This document shows positions 14,701 to 29,561 of a DNA stretch of 64,000 nt, piece by piece. The notes below the pieces were generated by a model. It did no database searches. It was not told the origin of the DNA and worked only from the letters and a program-made list of their open reading frames with translations. The position numbers were made by a program, and so were the translations under genes. Source of the DNA: Glandiceps talaboti (Eukaryota > Hemichordata > Enteropneusta > Spengelidae); assembly GCF_964340395.1 (NCBI RefSeq), contig NC_135553.1, positions 8,697,001 to 8,761,000 on the forward strand. The letters run 5' to 3'. The stretch's first letter is position 1, and every line of letters begins with the position of its first letter.

Positions 14701-16537
14701 AAAAGTGCTTACTACTAAAGAGAAGACTGACTTAGTTTGAAAGTGATACAGGTTGGTTATAAAAATTTGGCTCGGACAGTGATGATTATAATTATCATAT
14801 TTACTAGCTTTAGCACTTTTTATTAGTAACTCAATTTTATTTTGATGTAGGTAAACAATTCCGAGCACTCTTCATCAGTACAGTACGCACAAGAAATACA
14901 TGTAAATCACAATCTACCAAGAAAACCAGCAAAGGACTAAGTCTGTCGGGTGAATCCAGCAAAGAAGATGACGTGGACTATGGCTTCCTCTCCAATGCCA
15001 AACTACTCAACACTGCCATTACAAGAGCACAGTCATTGGTTGCAGTCGTAGGAGATCCCGTATCACTGTGTTCTGTAGGGAAATGCAGGTAATTGTTTTA
15101 TATCTGGTTTCCTCCCTTTTATTACTGGCAATACTCATCTTGACCATGAACTCTATAATCAGTACCGATAGTAACTGTATCCAAAGATGATTTGTCATAC
15201 CCTGACTTTTCAATAGGGAAGGAATTTTACACACAACCTTGTGCTGTCCAGACTAAACCTTTCCTCATTGTTCGTAAAGTATCTCTGTTAATGATTGCCA
15301 TACATAAAACTTTTAAGCCACATCTCTTTCAAGTTTCAACAACCTTAACAATTTCATTGTGTACTTCTAGATATAGGACAGTTATCTTAGCATTGTCATC
15401 AGTGGGCACTGATGAAACTTGTTTAAAACTGTCAAAAAAAAAGGGTGGGGTGGGTTGGTGGTTAAAACTTCACATAAGGGGAGGTGTATGTATGAATGAC
15501 TTAAATTTGTGTGTTTTCCTGCAATCTAGCTGTCTTTTGCTAAAAGTGTTTCTTTAGTTTCCAGACCTCAAGTTAGCAAACTAATTTTTTTTCCTTCCTT
15601 TTTTTTTGGCAGAAAACTATGGGAACAGTTCATTAAACTCAGCAATGACCATGACAGCTTATTTGGTATCACATACAGCAATATACGATCACAACTTGAT
15701 GGGGTTGAACTCAAGAAGACATACACACTGAATCCACTAGCACCAGAGTTCATTCCAAGGGCTCTGCGAGCTCAGATGGTGGGAATGCCCTTTATCCAAG
15801 GATCCGGAGCAGTTCCAGTCAGTGCAGCAGGCATACCAGATGGGAGTAGTCGAGGGCATACTTTTCCAAGTGGACAGGTACAGGGTCTCCAAGCTAGTTC
15901 AATTACAGGAAATCCAGTCAGACCATATGGTCCTTATTTACCCATGACTGGTGCTTCACCAGTACGACCAGCTAGTCCTGTACATCGGATAGATCCACAT
16001 ACTGGTATGAGTTATGTGTATGTGCCCAGTATGTATAATCCTGGAGTTCTCATGCCGGTACCTCTGCGAGTTCTTCCAAATGGTCAACTTATGCAGCCGT
16101 ATGTTGATCCAGGATACATGTACCTACCAAGGGTGCAACAATATGGGATGAACCCCATGATGGTACATCAGGTGTCTCCACCTGGTGTTGGGCCTCATAC
16201 ACCTCCACCACAACCTCAGCAGCAGCAGCAACAGCAGCAGCAAATGCAGCAAGCTGACAAATCTCAGGGTAATAAGGATTTAGATAAGCACAGAGCAGAA
16301 CCACAAGTTTTAGCTAGAGGTAGTAGTAATAGTAACATTAAAGAAGCCAAACTTAATCTGAATGCTGTTGAAAATAAAGATGAAGTCCTGGCCAAAATGA
16401 AGGAAAGACAACTACAAGAAGAATACAAATACTTGGTTAGAACACGTGGTATAGAGTATGCAAATCACTTCATTAATACGCAAAAAACAGCAAATCATAA
16501 TCCGATGTTTAGGGAACAAAGTCGACAGGACCAGCAG

Positions 16538-16569
<32 letters not shown>

Positions 16570-17363
16570 GAAACAACAACAACATCACCTTGTACAACTG
16601 CAACAGAAACATCTTCAGAACTACCAGGAACAGCTTCAACAGAAAAACCACCAAGGCTTTGAACAGCAACAGTTTTACATTCATCAGTGGCTTGAACAGC
16701 AACACCAGCAGTTGGTTGGAGGCAATAAGCTGGCCGCTGCACAAGGAGGTGGAGGAGGGGGTGGACATGTGGCTGAGGGGGTTGCAGGCAACTCAAATAC
16801 AGGTAGACAACAAGAGAACCAATCTATGACCAAAGTAATGGGTAATATGCAAAATTATGTAAATCCAATGGGTGGCAGCCAATCAGGAGGAAACCAACCA
16901 CAACAGCAACAGGGGGCTGTCAATAGGAATCCACAAGTGGGTGTGTTCGCTTCTCAATCTGTTCATTCTGGACAGGCTAACAGAGCGGCAGAACTTGCAA
17001 TGATGGAGAGAATGCAACGCAACAAAGCTGCAGCTGCAGCCGTGGCAGCCACCGTTGGCAACGCCAGTCAACAGCCGAAAGGGGCTAATGAGAGGTGGGC
17101 AGGTGCCAGTGGTGGTCATGCAGCAGATGAAAATGAATGGAATCAACAAAACAGTGGCTGGAATGATACCAGTTATAACTGGAGTCATTCACAGACAAGT
17201 GGTGCTGGTGGTGGAGGTGACATGCGCTCGCAGCGTCAGCCAATAAACATGGGACCTGCAGAGACAGCAGCACCAACCACTGGACGTAACACTCCCCTAT
17301 ATGAAAGACAGAGTGAAAGAAATTCACCAGCGTACAGGATGTGGCAACAACAACAGCACCTGC

Positions 17364-17402
<39 letters not shown>

Positions 17403-17836
17403 AGCAGCAGTGGCAGGAACAGCAGCAACAACAAATCCAGCCACAGTCGCCATCAACAGAAAATTATCAACACAGTATGATGCAGAACAGACTGTACAAC
17501 CAGCCGCTTTCACCGTTGTCACAACCACTGTCGATGAACAACCAGACTGATAAAGTACAAGTGCCTTCTAACCAATCACAACCACAGTCTACAAGTCCAA
17601 CATCAATGACAGAACAACAACAACAACAACAACAAGGTCCCGGTGGCCAGCAAGCTAAGAAAGACATCAAGACACCAGCTGGCATGTCTTACGCCAGTGC
17701 ACTGCGAGCACCTCCGAAACCCAAACCCAAACCTGTCACTGATGACAGAAAGACAGCATCACCGGATCCATTGACACTAATCAAAGATCTGAATATTAGG
17801 TCTAATAACGATGGATATTATTCCTACTTCAACTGA
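2771..17836 (+). CDS. HELZ: HELZ, CCCH zinc-finger SF1 RNA helicase (5' end outside window)
   Basis: UPF1-like RNA helicase; human HELZ binds CCR4-NOT and PABP and represses or destabilises mRNAs. I see 15 exons: 2771-2833, 5012-5198, 6182-6356, 7009-7198, 8051-8158, 8654-9234, 9813-10157, 10608-10712, 10965-11171, 12216-12463, 12885-13003, 13531-13824, 14115-14298, 14851-15088, 15613-17836. They join in frame to 1755 residues plus TGA. In window numbering: an acidic, then Lys/Ser/Gln-rich N-terminal segment; a C2H2 finger (C89, C92, H105, H111); a CCCH finger (C140, C146, C152, H156); a HELZ-specific region; Walker A GPFGTGKT at 621-628; DEAA box at 745-748; GDHMQ; the late motif VVGDP. The last exon encodes a low-complexity tail with several poly-Gln tracts (CAG/CAA runs near 16213, 16531, 17365, 17615) and ends with [16 protein letters not shown] and YYSYF, as in human HELZ. 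Identity is secure; the missing N-terminus is the main gap. Confidence 0.95.
4412..4490. repeat. inverted repeat hairpin in HELZ intron
   Basis: Two arms of roughly 37 nt (4412-4449 and 4453-4490) are near-perfect reverse complements, beginning TGTCTTCAGGTA and ending with its complement. The tiny loop suggests a recent inverted duplication or a minimal foldback element. Confidence 0.8.
5200..5684. mobile_element. MITE-like element with ~130-nt inverted arms, next to a HELZ splice donor
   Basis: Positions 5200-5333 and 5560-5684 are long inverted repeats, near-identical over 5252-5333 (both contain TTTATTGTC and TTTGTTCTTTTGT). The centre holds CTGATTGGCTACTCG, a motif also seen near the ends of other foldback elements in this window. 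The left arm starts at the 5' splice donor of the HELZ exon that ends at 5198, so the donor GTAAGT overlaps or touches the element end. There is no coding capacity, so it would be non-autonomous. Confidence 0.8.
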
Positions 17837-17995
17837 CATTTAGTAACTTTTACGTCAAGGATTTGACAGATTTCAGAATATGACTTTTTTCAAATTGATA
17901 TATTTCACTTTATTGTACAAGGTATGACTTCTCCATTGTTAGCAATGGTACAAACACATTTTTGATTGAGTCTACAACCAATAGTATTTGTATAT

Positions 17996-18001
17996 ATTAA
18001 A
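17996..18001 (+). terminator. candidate poly(A) signal ATTAAA for HELZ
   Basis: ATTAAA about 160 nt after the HELZ stop codon. It is the nearest variant signal; a canonical one lies further down at 20376. Confidence 0.3.
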
Positions 18002-20375
18002 AACTAAATCATCTTTACTATATTTGCCATTTCTATATCTTTATTTTTGACTTTTTATGAAACTTCCAGATCATTTGTAATTATATTGGTGCACTTGTTA
18101 CAGTGGTGTGCATGTACTTCATAAAGGAAGAAAAAAAAACTGAAAAAATAGTAAAAGAAATGAAAAATTTCCTCTTTGAATTTTTTTTTTTTTTTTTTTG
18201 ATTAACTCGAAAAGGCCTTTGATAGTTTCTTGTGTATATATGTAAATACCGATAAAAAAAAATAGTTATTGATGATGATAAACTTTATAGGGTGGTTTTT
18301 GCTTCAAGACAAATCTTCTTCAGATTGGGTAGCATACAAAAAATTGAAAAATAATGTGGAGATGAATGATGTATTCACATGCCAGTTTAGTAAAGAGAGT
18401 AGCTTCATTGCAACAGGTTTATTATTTGTAATTTTTTTTTTTTTTTCGTGTGTGTTTTGCTTTGAGAAATTATAGATGTGTTAGTATATTGTGGTCACCT
18501 TTCTGGTATATAATCCTGGTAATGAAGTTAGGTGCTAATGTTTTGATTTCATGTTGATTTCTATTACTACTACATTGTGATTCTTGAAATAGCCTAGAAA
18601 ACTGTTTGGTGTGTTTACGTTTACTAATTACCATATAATGGTCTCTTTTTGTGTTTTAAAGAGCTGATACTGATGACGAGGGATATTTGTGTCAATAGTA
18701 TGATTTTGTGCTTGGTGAAATGTTATAAATTATCATGAAGTTACAAAAGTTTCCTGTACAGCTCAGAGTAATGCACATGTGTAAGTCCGTGAAGTAAATC
18801 ATTTTCATCACGTACGTACACACAAGTTATAAAGCAAGAACAAAGTATGTAAAATTATAGACAGTGATTCGTAAACAAGTGTGTCTCCACAATTGCATAT
18901 CTCTGTCATCATGAAGCAAAACATACATTACAGTCGAAATTGAAAATGTGTCAAATATGACGAAACAATGTCCTCACCAATATTGCCTCGTAACATTGTT
19001 TCAAATAGTCAACGTTTGGTCATCCCAAAACTGGGCACTGACAAATTCAAAATGTTTAGAAATTAATTTTCTTACAATAGCGTACTTGATATTTCGAAGT
19101 TTCAACTTCCATTTCTTCTGTTGAGAATTTTCATGTTATATGTCAATGTAGTACATACGCCCTCATTAGTGTACATAGGGAGTGGACATGTTCAGCAAAA
19201 AAAAAAAAATCAATTTCATTAAAAAACTAACTTCTATGATATTTTAAGTTGCTGATTTCTTGAAGAGAAACTTAAGAGAAAAAAAGTAAAAAAAAAAAAA
19301 GTAAAATTCAAAATGAACCCAAAAAAATCATAAATAGAAGAAAAATTTTAAAAATCGGAAAACTGCAAAAATAAGATAAAAACAAAAGGAGTCGTGTTTT
19401 GCTTCAGCAGAACACTTTGTAGGGTAGGAGCATATTAACAGGGTGTTTTTGGTGTGTCTTTAGGTCAAAAAAAAAGAATGAAAAAAAGACTAATTCTAAC
19501 CAAGTTTAGTTTTGAAAACTTGTTGATATTGTTGAAGTAGAAAATAAGTAGAATATGTTCTATCCAGGCCTGAAATCACTGTAAATATTGGACATGTATC
19601 ATATGAAACTCTTACATTGAAAAAAAAGAAAAAAAAAGGATTTCTTTCTTCCTACTGTATATATAGATATCCAACAAGACTTGAGACTTGTTCTTTAATA
19701 TCATGCCCCATTATGTACATATTGCCATCATCACAGAGTAGTCATTTGCTGTTGTAGTTTTTTCCCTTATTTTATGTATAGAGTGTAGTTATCGATCAAC
19801 AGCAAAAATAACATTGCTTCAAACTTAGTGGTAGTATTTATAAACATCTGAGAAGTTAAAAAAAAAAAAAAATGGAAAGAGACAAAAAAAAAGTGAAGAC
19901 ATTTTCCAATATTTTTCTATACTTTATGATGTAGTTTGTGTGTCTTCTATATATTTGTAGGATTTGGTCATCTTAGTGTTGGTGGGTGCATGGTATAGGC
20001 CCCCATGCAAGTATCTTTAGCCTGTCATACAGTATGATATATTTGTGATACCGTACTTCTGGATATTTTTACTGTTATTAGGGTGTTGAAAATAATGCCA
20101 CATAGAAAAGTGAAGCCCTCAGTATTACAGTTTTGTTTTACGTTAAGGGGTCCAACCGTATTCCCAAACCATGACTCCCTATGTTGATCACAAAAGTATA
20201 GTTTTCATGTTGTATGAATATTTTCTTTGGAATATGCATACACATTGCCTCCTTTGTTATAACTAGTTCGCATCATGGGGTTTCTTACACCCTAGAAATT
20301 GATGTAAGTACACGTATGGAACAAGTTCGTTAGAGAAATCAATTTCTTGCTCAAGAATAACTAGATGTAGTTCTG

Positions 20376-20381
20376 AATAAA
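20376..20381 (+). terminator. candidate poly(A) signal AATAAA for HELZ
   Basis: Canonical hexamer about 2.5 kb after the stop codon. Another lies at 25026-25031. Either could end a long 3' UTR isoform. Confidence 0.3.
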
Positions 20382-22576
20382 GCAGGACTGCTTTGTAAGC
20401 AACATTGCCAGAGAACTAATTCTATATGCCACCAAGGGTTAGAAAGAGGTAATCAAAATTTCAAATACAGGCAAACTGAGTGTTTTCCCTTTAATAAGTT
20501 ATCCTATTATAGGGGTGTAGTAGTGCGGTAAATTGCATCAGAATAACTTTCTATATGCACATGTCGTCTTCAATACTTCATTCCTCCTACAACTATTAAC
20601 ATCTGCCATATTTGAGAGAGAATGAAGAATCATTCACACAACACTTAGCATGTACAAATTAACAACCATCAAAAATACTCAGTAAAAGTATCCAGAGGTG
20701 TGTGTAGCTCATAATGTCACAATTAGAGTGATATTCACTTGTAGATGATCAAAAATTATGAACAGAATTTTTATTGGTAGAAGTGGAAGACTTTTGATGA
20801 CCATTAGAATTGTAACTTTTTCACATATTTAGCTTAAAATCTTACTACAAGCTGCTTGTAACATTTACAGTAATTTAGAGTTAGAAGTTGTCAATGGGAC
20901 CAAATCTTGAGGTCATAATTATGTGTGACTTGTTTATAGCATTCATTTGCAACTAGTAGTGTCTATATTTTTGTGTGTCAACTTCGCCCTTTTTTTTGAG
21001 CATATTCGTTGAAACTAACTTTAAATTGATATATTTGCCAATTTATAAAACAAAAAATAGTTCTATTTTGTAATTTATGTGAGTATAATAGTGTTTTTTG
21101 TTGCAGGTGTGTTAGAGTATCAATACAGGTGTTATTTTGATTGGTGTAGGGTGTCTGTAGAACGCTTTGTTAACAGTTGTACAGTATGAGAAAGCAAAAA
21201 TAGGACATAGCTTTTTGTGTGTGTGAAATTAAGGAGCTGATAATTCATGGCTAAAAGTTGTTTACCATTTGCGAATATTTGTTGGTGTAGCTGTAGTAGT
21301 ATCTTTGTTTGAAGTAGATGTATTTATTTGTAATGTAGGTAAGTGTGAGTGTTTAGGGTAGGTTGTGTGGGGTTTTTTGACAGATAGCAGTAATGTAGAG
21401 TACATTGGGTGTGGTGACGGTAATATTTCTTTGTTTTATTTTAGTGGTGTTTTTGTCATGGTTAAGGTATGAGGGGTTTGCTCTCAGTGCATAGTGTAGA
21501 TTTGATTGACACCATGTTTGTTTTTCCATAGATTAAGCTTGTTTACGTCCAACTAGAAAGATTTGATCATGATATCTCTTCTGTAAAATTTTTGTATGTA
21601 GTGTCATGTTTTGTAGTGTTTAATTCAAAACTCATTCATAGCCATAAATTGTGGGTGTATTCCAGCAAATATGATGCTGTCATGCCTATTGGACCATTTG
21701 GGTCACGTGATATACATACTGTCATTCTATTGGGTTATTTGTTTTTGCCATGTGACAGTCATGTGATTTGAATGATCCAATAGTCATTGATCAAATCTTG
21801 TTGACTGGTTTATCCCAAATGTTTACATGTTGACCATACAATTGTACTGTGTGACCAGGGTTTTATATGGCACTGTCATCAGCTTCAATGGGTTATACTC
21901 TGCCTTCCTTTATGACAGTGCATATTTTGTATTTTCAAACTCCTAGCCTCCTCTGCAATCATTTATTATACAATGGTCACTCTGACAGAGTGATGATGCA
22001 AATCGCATTTTGGTAGGCTTCAGTAATCTGTGCATTCTGATTGGTTGGACACAATGATTCTTTTTCTCTGGCCATGTGCCAAATGTTCGTATTACCCTCA
22101 GACCACCAATATTGCATTGGTTGTTGGGTACTACCATTACCAAATAAGGTGATAAAGTTTCTACATTTATATAGATTTACATAAAGTGATTGACATGACC
22201 TCAGTCTCATTCTGCCCAATCAGAATCTACATACTGTTTTACTTTTCAGCCTGAAAAAAATGATATTTGTATCATTGCCTAGAAAGCAAGCATGAGGATA
22301 TTGTAAGTTCTGCTTGCACTGCAGACTAGGAGTAACTTGTCATTTTACATGGGTTGACTACCCCAACATTCAACTGCCATTGACATTGTGTATTGTGTAA
22401 TTCCTTTCATGAATTTGTTGGTGATATGTTCCAAGTTACCCACAACTTAGTCCATTCTTTTGACATTGTAAATTTCTATTCACAAAGTTAGAAATTATGA
22501 GTTCAGAGTGGACGAGACACAAGTTGTTCAGCCATTAAATTTCTTTCTGTGGAGAGTTGGTATAGTAGCTCAGCCT

Positions 22577-22980
22577 AGGTCAGAGTTCAAAGGTGGCAAT
22601 TAGGAAGTTACATAGGTCAGAGTTCAAAGGTGACAACTAGGAAGTTACATAGGTCAGAGTTCAAAGGTGACAACTAGGAAGTATCTAGGTCAGAGTTCAA
22701 AGGTAGCAACTAGGAAGTTACATAGGTCAGAGTTCAAAGGTGGTAACCAGGAAGTTACATAGGTCAGAGTTCAAAGGTGACAACTAGGAAGTTACATAGG
22801 TCAGAGTTCAAAGGTGGTAACTAGGAAGTTACATAGGTCAGAGTTCAAAGGTGGTAACTAGGAAGCTATCTAGGTCAGAGTTCAGAGGTGACAACAAGGA
22901 AGCTCTAGGTCAGAGTTCAAAGTTGACAAGTAGGACGCTGTGTACACTTAGGTTAGAGTTCAAAGGTGACAACTAGGAAG
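22577..22980 (+). repeat. 11-copy 37-bp tandem repeat of nuclear-receptor-like half-sites
   Basis: Units start at 22577, 22614, 22651, 22687, 22724, 22761, 22798, 22835, 22872, 22907 and 22950. Most begin AGGTCA-G-AGTTCA-A-AGGTGR: three hexamers spaced by one base, i.e. two overlapping DR1 arrangements per unit, followed by a spacer like CAACTAGGAAGTTACAT. DR1 is the arrangement bound by RXR heterodimers, HNF4 and COUP-TF. The last two units are more diverged. Whether it is regulatory or just a minisatellite cannot be told from sequence. Confidence 0.9.
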
Positions 22981-25122
22981 TTATTAGCATCACTTTGCAT
23001 ATTTCTGGTGCTAATTGTCTCCCTGAAACAGTGTGATTTATAAAATGACAAATGACCACGAGTCACGAAAAAGTCAGTTTTTCCTTCAACCAGAATATAA
23101 TGTACATTTGAATATGTCTGTTGAACGTGGTCACTCTTACGGGTTTACATAATGAGCTAATCCACTAGTGCAACATTGAAATCACCATGTTTCAGAGGAG
23201 GAACTATACAATGTTACCATGAACAACGTAAGGAGTGGACACTAATCACCAGTTATTGAGGTAGCTTATTAAGAATGGAAACTTTGTAATATTCTATTTT
23301 GTAACTCTTGTTTTTTTCCAAAAAAGACCAAATTTTATTCTTTGAAATCATAGCAAATACCAAGATAATAGATACTAAATATCTTGAATTCCAAATTTCA
23401 AGCTAGCATTTAATTGCCAATGGTAACTGGTGATTGTAGTTCATCTTCAGCAAACTCTTCAGTGTGGGGTAACTTGGAGAAGAAGAAAAAAATATCCGAA
23501 AATTGTGATATAGTTTGCAAAAGGAAGTATGGAACATAACTCCAAAAGCAGAGTTACTGTGACAGGGCTGTGGTTTTGGGTAGTGATGGTACAAATTCAG
23601 GGGGAGGTTCGATTGAGTTGTGCTTCACATCAGCACTTCCCCCCCACTTCACTTTATTTGCTCATTACAAGTTATGTAAAATTTGATGTTCGGATGTAAG
23701 CCATGCCAGAATTTCAGCCAACCTCAGTTGACAAGTTCATTGGATAACTGAAACATGAAGTATTGTACTTCTGAAAGACTTAATCTACTTTAATAGGGTG
23801 TTACAACTGTGTATATAGAACTTATATAGTTTCTTTCAGTTTCTAGACTTTTGTGGCAGTTTTATCTTTTTCTCTCTTCAAAGATTTTATATAGAAATCC
23901 CTCTTGATACATTTTGGTATATTTGACAGCTGTGGATGGAAGCATGATCCTGACATTTTGTATTTACAAAATATGTTTTGAGTTCAAATTGTGCAAACAT
24001 TTCCAGTTATAACGTTTTCCTCATTCTGCTCCCCCCAAAAGTATGAGTCAAAACAGCTTTGATGAACCAGATATCTTTCATCCGGTCAATTTTTTTAGAG
24101 GAATAACCACCAGAATATAAGAAATAGTATGGTATTGGTTTAGAATACAGTCCCTGAAAAACAAGTAATAACAGTATATAGAATAGATCGAACAGCCACA
24201 AAACACACGCTCACAAGTGTGAAAGTCAAACTTGAAGAATGTACTTGACATTACTAGTATAGAATGACTTTATGTAGTAAGGGGAAAGATGTCGAGGTAG
24301 AGCCTGTCTGAAGGGTTGGGTTATTCTTATATTGGCCAGTACTGTTTTACAGAGTGTTTGTAATTGGGAATTATAGTCTAGTTATTCAAATAATGTAGAT
24401 GAGTGTGTACGTGTTTCATCCAGTGTAAATTGTACCTGGTTTTATGATTTCATGTAAATTAACTGTAAAATCTTCACTTTGCATTATTGTCATATTTTGT
24501 CAGGTCGAGCAAAAAAATGGCCAAGTACAAGCTTCAGAAATAGATGATTCTTTGAAAGTTTACCTACCTCACTATCAACAACTCATCTTCTATGTTAATA
24601 TATTATCTCCAGTAATAGCAAGACTATCATATAGAACCTGAAGCCTGTACTGTACAGTTTTTTCCTACTATAGCCCAAATGTATGCAATTTTTTTATTTT
24701 GATGTTTTGTATTGCATTATCCATCCCAAGCATGCATTTGTATACCAGTTTCTGTCGTTTTAAGATGGTGTGTATTTTGCTGTATACAAAGGCCCCCATC
24801 AACAATGTGTTCCTGGTGAACCGGTTACCTTTACTGTAAAGTGCAGACTCAGAACAATTAGATTATGATAATTAAGTATGTTACATAAACAGGTATTTGG
24901 GTATACCTTTACAAAATCTAGGACTTCATATATAGTTACAGAACCATAGTTGTAACATCCTACTTATCAAGTGTTTCTGTTGTAGTTCAAGTCCATATAA
25001 ATGAAATGGTTGGCTAGCTGGCATTAATAAAGAAAGCATGCCGAGTGCTTACAACATCATTTCTATGTTGTGTGTGTTCAACATCATTTCTGAGTTTGTG
25101 TGTTGTAAAAGGTGAATGTGGA
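22981..25122. other. gene-free stretch
   Basis: No coding exon, RNA gene or clear inverted repeat is recognised between the tandem array and the SINE. A short near-direct repeat (CAACATCATTTCT) occurs at about 25048-25100. Confidence 0.5.
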
Positions 25123-25386
25123 GTGATGATGGTCGAATGGTTAGACTGACTGGCTTGGAATGTGCAGGTTGCAGGTTCAAGCCCTGTCACTGACATGTGT
25201 TTCTGAAATGGCTAATATTTGAACCAGGATTGTGCCTCAGTCACTCCAGCTGTATAATTTGGGGACCTGGTAGGATAGAGTTTGCAATGTGAATGCTTTA
25301 ATCCTGTGCACTTATAGTGGATGCAATGGATTGTATGCTTCCCATGGAGTTGAGGCCATATAAAAACCAACGTTATTATTATTATT
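25123..25386 (+). mobile_element. tRNA-derived SINE
   Basis: The head carries a pol III A box (TGGTCGAATGG, 25130-25140) and B box (GGTTCAAGCCC, 25174-25184) at tRNA spacing. A non-tRNA body follows, containing GGGGACCTGGTAGGATAGAG, and the 3' end is a short (ATT)n tail. The antisense reading gives the VTGLEPATC peptide typical of such elements. It is a retroposed element, not a working tRNA, since the cloverleaf is degenerate and the body continues past the acceptor stem. Confidence 0.8.
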
Positions 25387-25979
25387 GCATGTATTGTTAT
25401 ATAAATGACATATATGTCTGAATATCAGTAGATGATGTCTGTCAAATACATACCTCTATTCATCCATTATAGCAGTAAGTATATCTGCATGGATGCTTCC
25501 AAGATTAAAGCTGCAAAACAATCTACACAACTATTAAATACAAAAGGGAAATTGGAGACCTCTTTACAAGACTATTCTAATATCTGGATAGCACATGCTA
25601 TTTTACTATGGTAAGAACTAATACTTTACTTCTATGTGCCTGAATGGGGACATAATTTAAAAAGAAAGTTAGTGGCAACAAATAAATACTACAAAGTGTC
25701 TGTAACATGCAGGAAATGGCTGGATTTTTATATTAAAGTGGCCCTGAAGGTCAAAATGTACAATCTAATCATCTTAAACGTTATAGAAAAGCCAGGACCC
25801 CCCCCCCCCCCCCCCCCCATTTAGGCAATGGTGTATGACGAATAGCATGCACATCAAATCTATACTCCAGATATCAAATCATTAACTAGCCTACTCAGAG
25901 ACTAGGACAGATTCCCCACTTCGACCTTTCATACTCCCTCTATTTGGCTGCAATTTACACAACGTTACTTTGATCTGAA
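25387..25979 (+). other. upstream region of the esterase gene
   Basis: No coding sequence recognised. A run of about 20 C residues lies at 25799-25818. No convincing TATA box was found; the proximal promoter is presumably within the last few hundred bases before 25980. Confidence 0.4.
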
Positions 25980-28479
<2,500 letters not shown>

Positions 28480-28688
28480 CACGCAGCATAGATGGATAAT
28501 AACAATCAATCGCCGTGACGTAATCATGACGTCATACAAGTACATTTTAAATTCGGCTCAGACAATTTTCATGAATAACTACTCCGACCTGCTCTTTTTC
28601 TCATAATTAGCGAGTTTCATGTGAAATTTACAGGTTACATAAAACGATAAAAGTAATAAGTGTACATTTCACTCGATATGCGATTTGA

Positions 28689-28694
28689 AATAAA
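28689..28694 (+). terminator. poly(A) signal AATAAA of the esterase gene
   Basis: Canonical hexamer about 210 nt after the TAA stop and followed by T/G-rich DNA, fitting a short 3' UTR. Confidence 0.6.
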
Positions 28695-29358
28695 TGTTGG
28701 AAAATATCTGGCGTTGCAGTGTTTATTACAAGTATGTTGAGAGTACAGATTTATGTTTTCTTCCTCTAAACAATAATATTTGTATTTGTTTTTGTTTTAT
28801 TTCTTTATGGCCTTCCCCGGTGACTTTACAGATTTTGGCAATCTTAACAGCATTGTTTATTGTCATTGTTCATCTATTTTTGGGGTTTTTATTTATTTTT
28901 ATTTTTTTTATAGATATAACCTATTAAGTAAGGGCCATCTGTGAGCTCACTACCCAGCCTATTCCCAGGTTTTGAGCAAGAATGATTTTGACTTATTGGG
29001 TAAATTTCAATTTAGGAAGTCGTGCCCATTACAACTGAAAACTGCTTCTTGCACACGACAACAATAACACTGATGTAATAATTTCAGTAATGCGCCACCT
29101 ACATGTGCTATACAACAATTGGCACTATTTTTCGCCAATCCAATGTTTGGAGATTGCAAGACTTCAGGTAGGTATAGTAATAGGGTAATAATGAAATGAA
29201 CCATACAGATTATGGTATGTTTTAATGTAAATTTTATTTGCATTTCAAGCATAGCAAAAATGTAAATATCTTTTAAGTTTGAAAAATTGCTCAACCCGTT
29301 ATAAAAGAAAATATTACTGAAGTATTATTGACAATGTCTTTCCTTTTCTTTCTTTTTT

Positions 29359-29470
29359 CATTCATTCATTCATTCATTCATTCATTTGTTTGTTTGTTTG
29401 TTTGTTTGTTTGTTTGTTTGTTTGTTTTGGTTAGTTAGTGTGTTAATTTGTTTGTTTGTTTGTTTGTTGA
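29359..29470. repeat. (TTCA)n and (TTTG)n microsatellite
   Basis: About seven TTCA units run into about eleven TTTG units, interrupted near 29428-29448, then TTTG again to 29469. Confidence 0.9.
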
Positions 29471-29561
29471 ATGTAATCATCCATAGAATTGATGCCCCAT
29501 GGCCAGGGAGCAGGTGATAAAGTTTTCATTCGTAGTAATTACTATTAGATAAAACTCAATA

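Larger units (their letters stand above)
17837..22576 (+). other. HELZ 3' UTR and downstream DNA
   Basis: No coding exon is visible. The stretch is rich in A and T homopolymers, as in long animal 3' UTRs, and human HELZ also has a long 3' UTR. How far the transcript reaches cannot be decided from sequence. Confidence 0.5.

Noticed and set aside
22577-22980. CRISPR-like array
   Set aside because: Unit and spacer repeat together at a 37-bp period with no unique spacers, in an animal genome; it is a tandem repeat.
25123-25195. Functional tRNA gene
   Set aside because: Pol III boxes are present, but the cloverleaf stems are degenerate and the sequence continues into a SINE body with an (ATT)n tail.
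25014-25196. Minus-strand frame containing VTGLEPATC, resembling database proteins
   Set aside because: This peptide is the antisense of a tRNA-derived SINE head (A and B boxes present), a common false protein match.
17837-25979. Short open frames downstream of HELZ as separate genes
   Set aside because: All are short, lack domains, and fall in A/T-homopolymer-rich DNA typical of a long 3' UTR.
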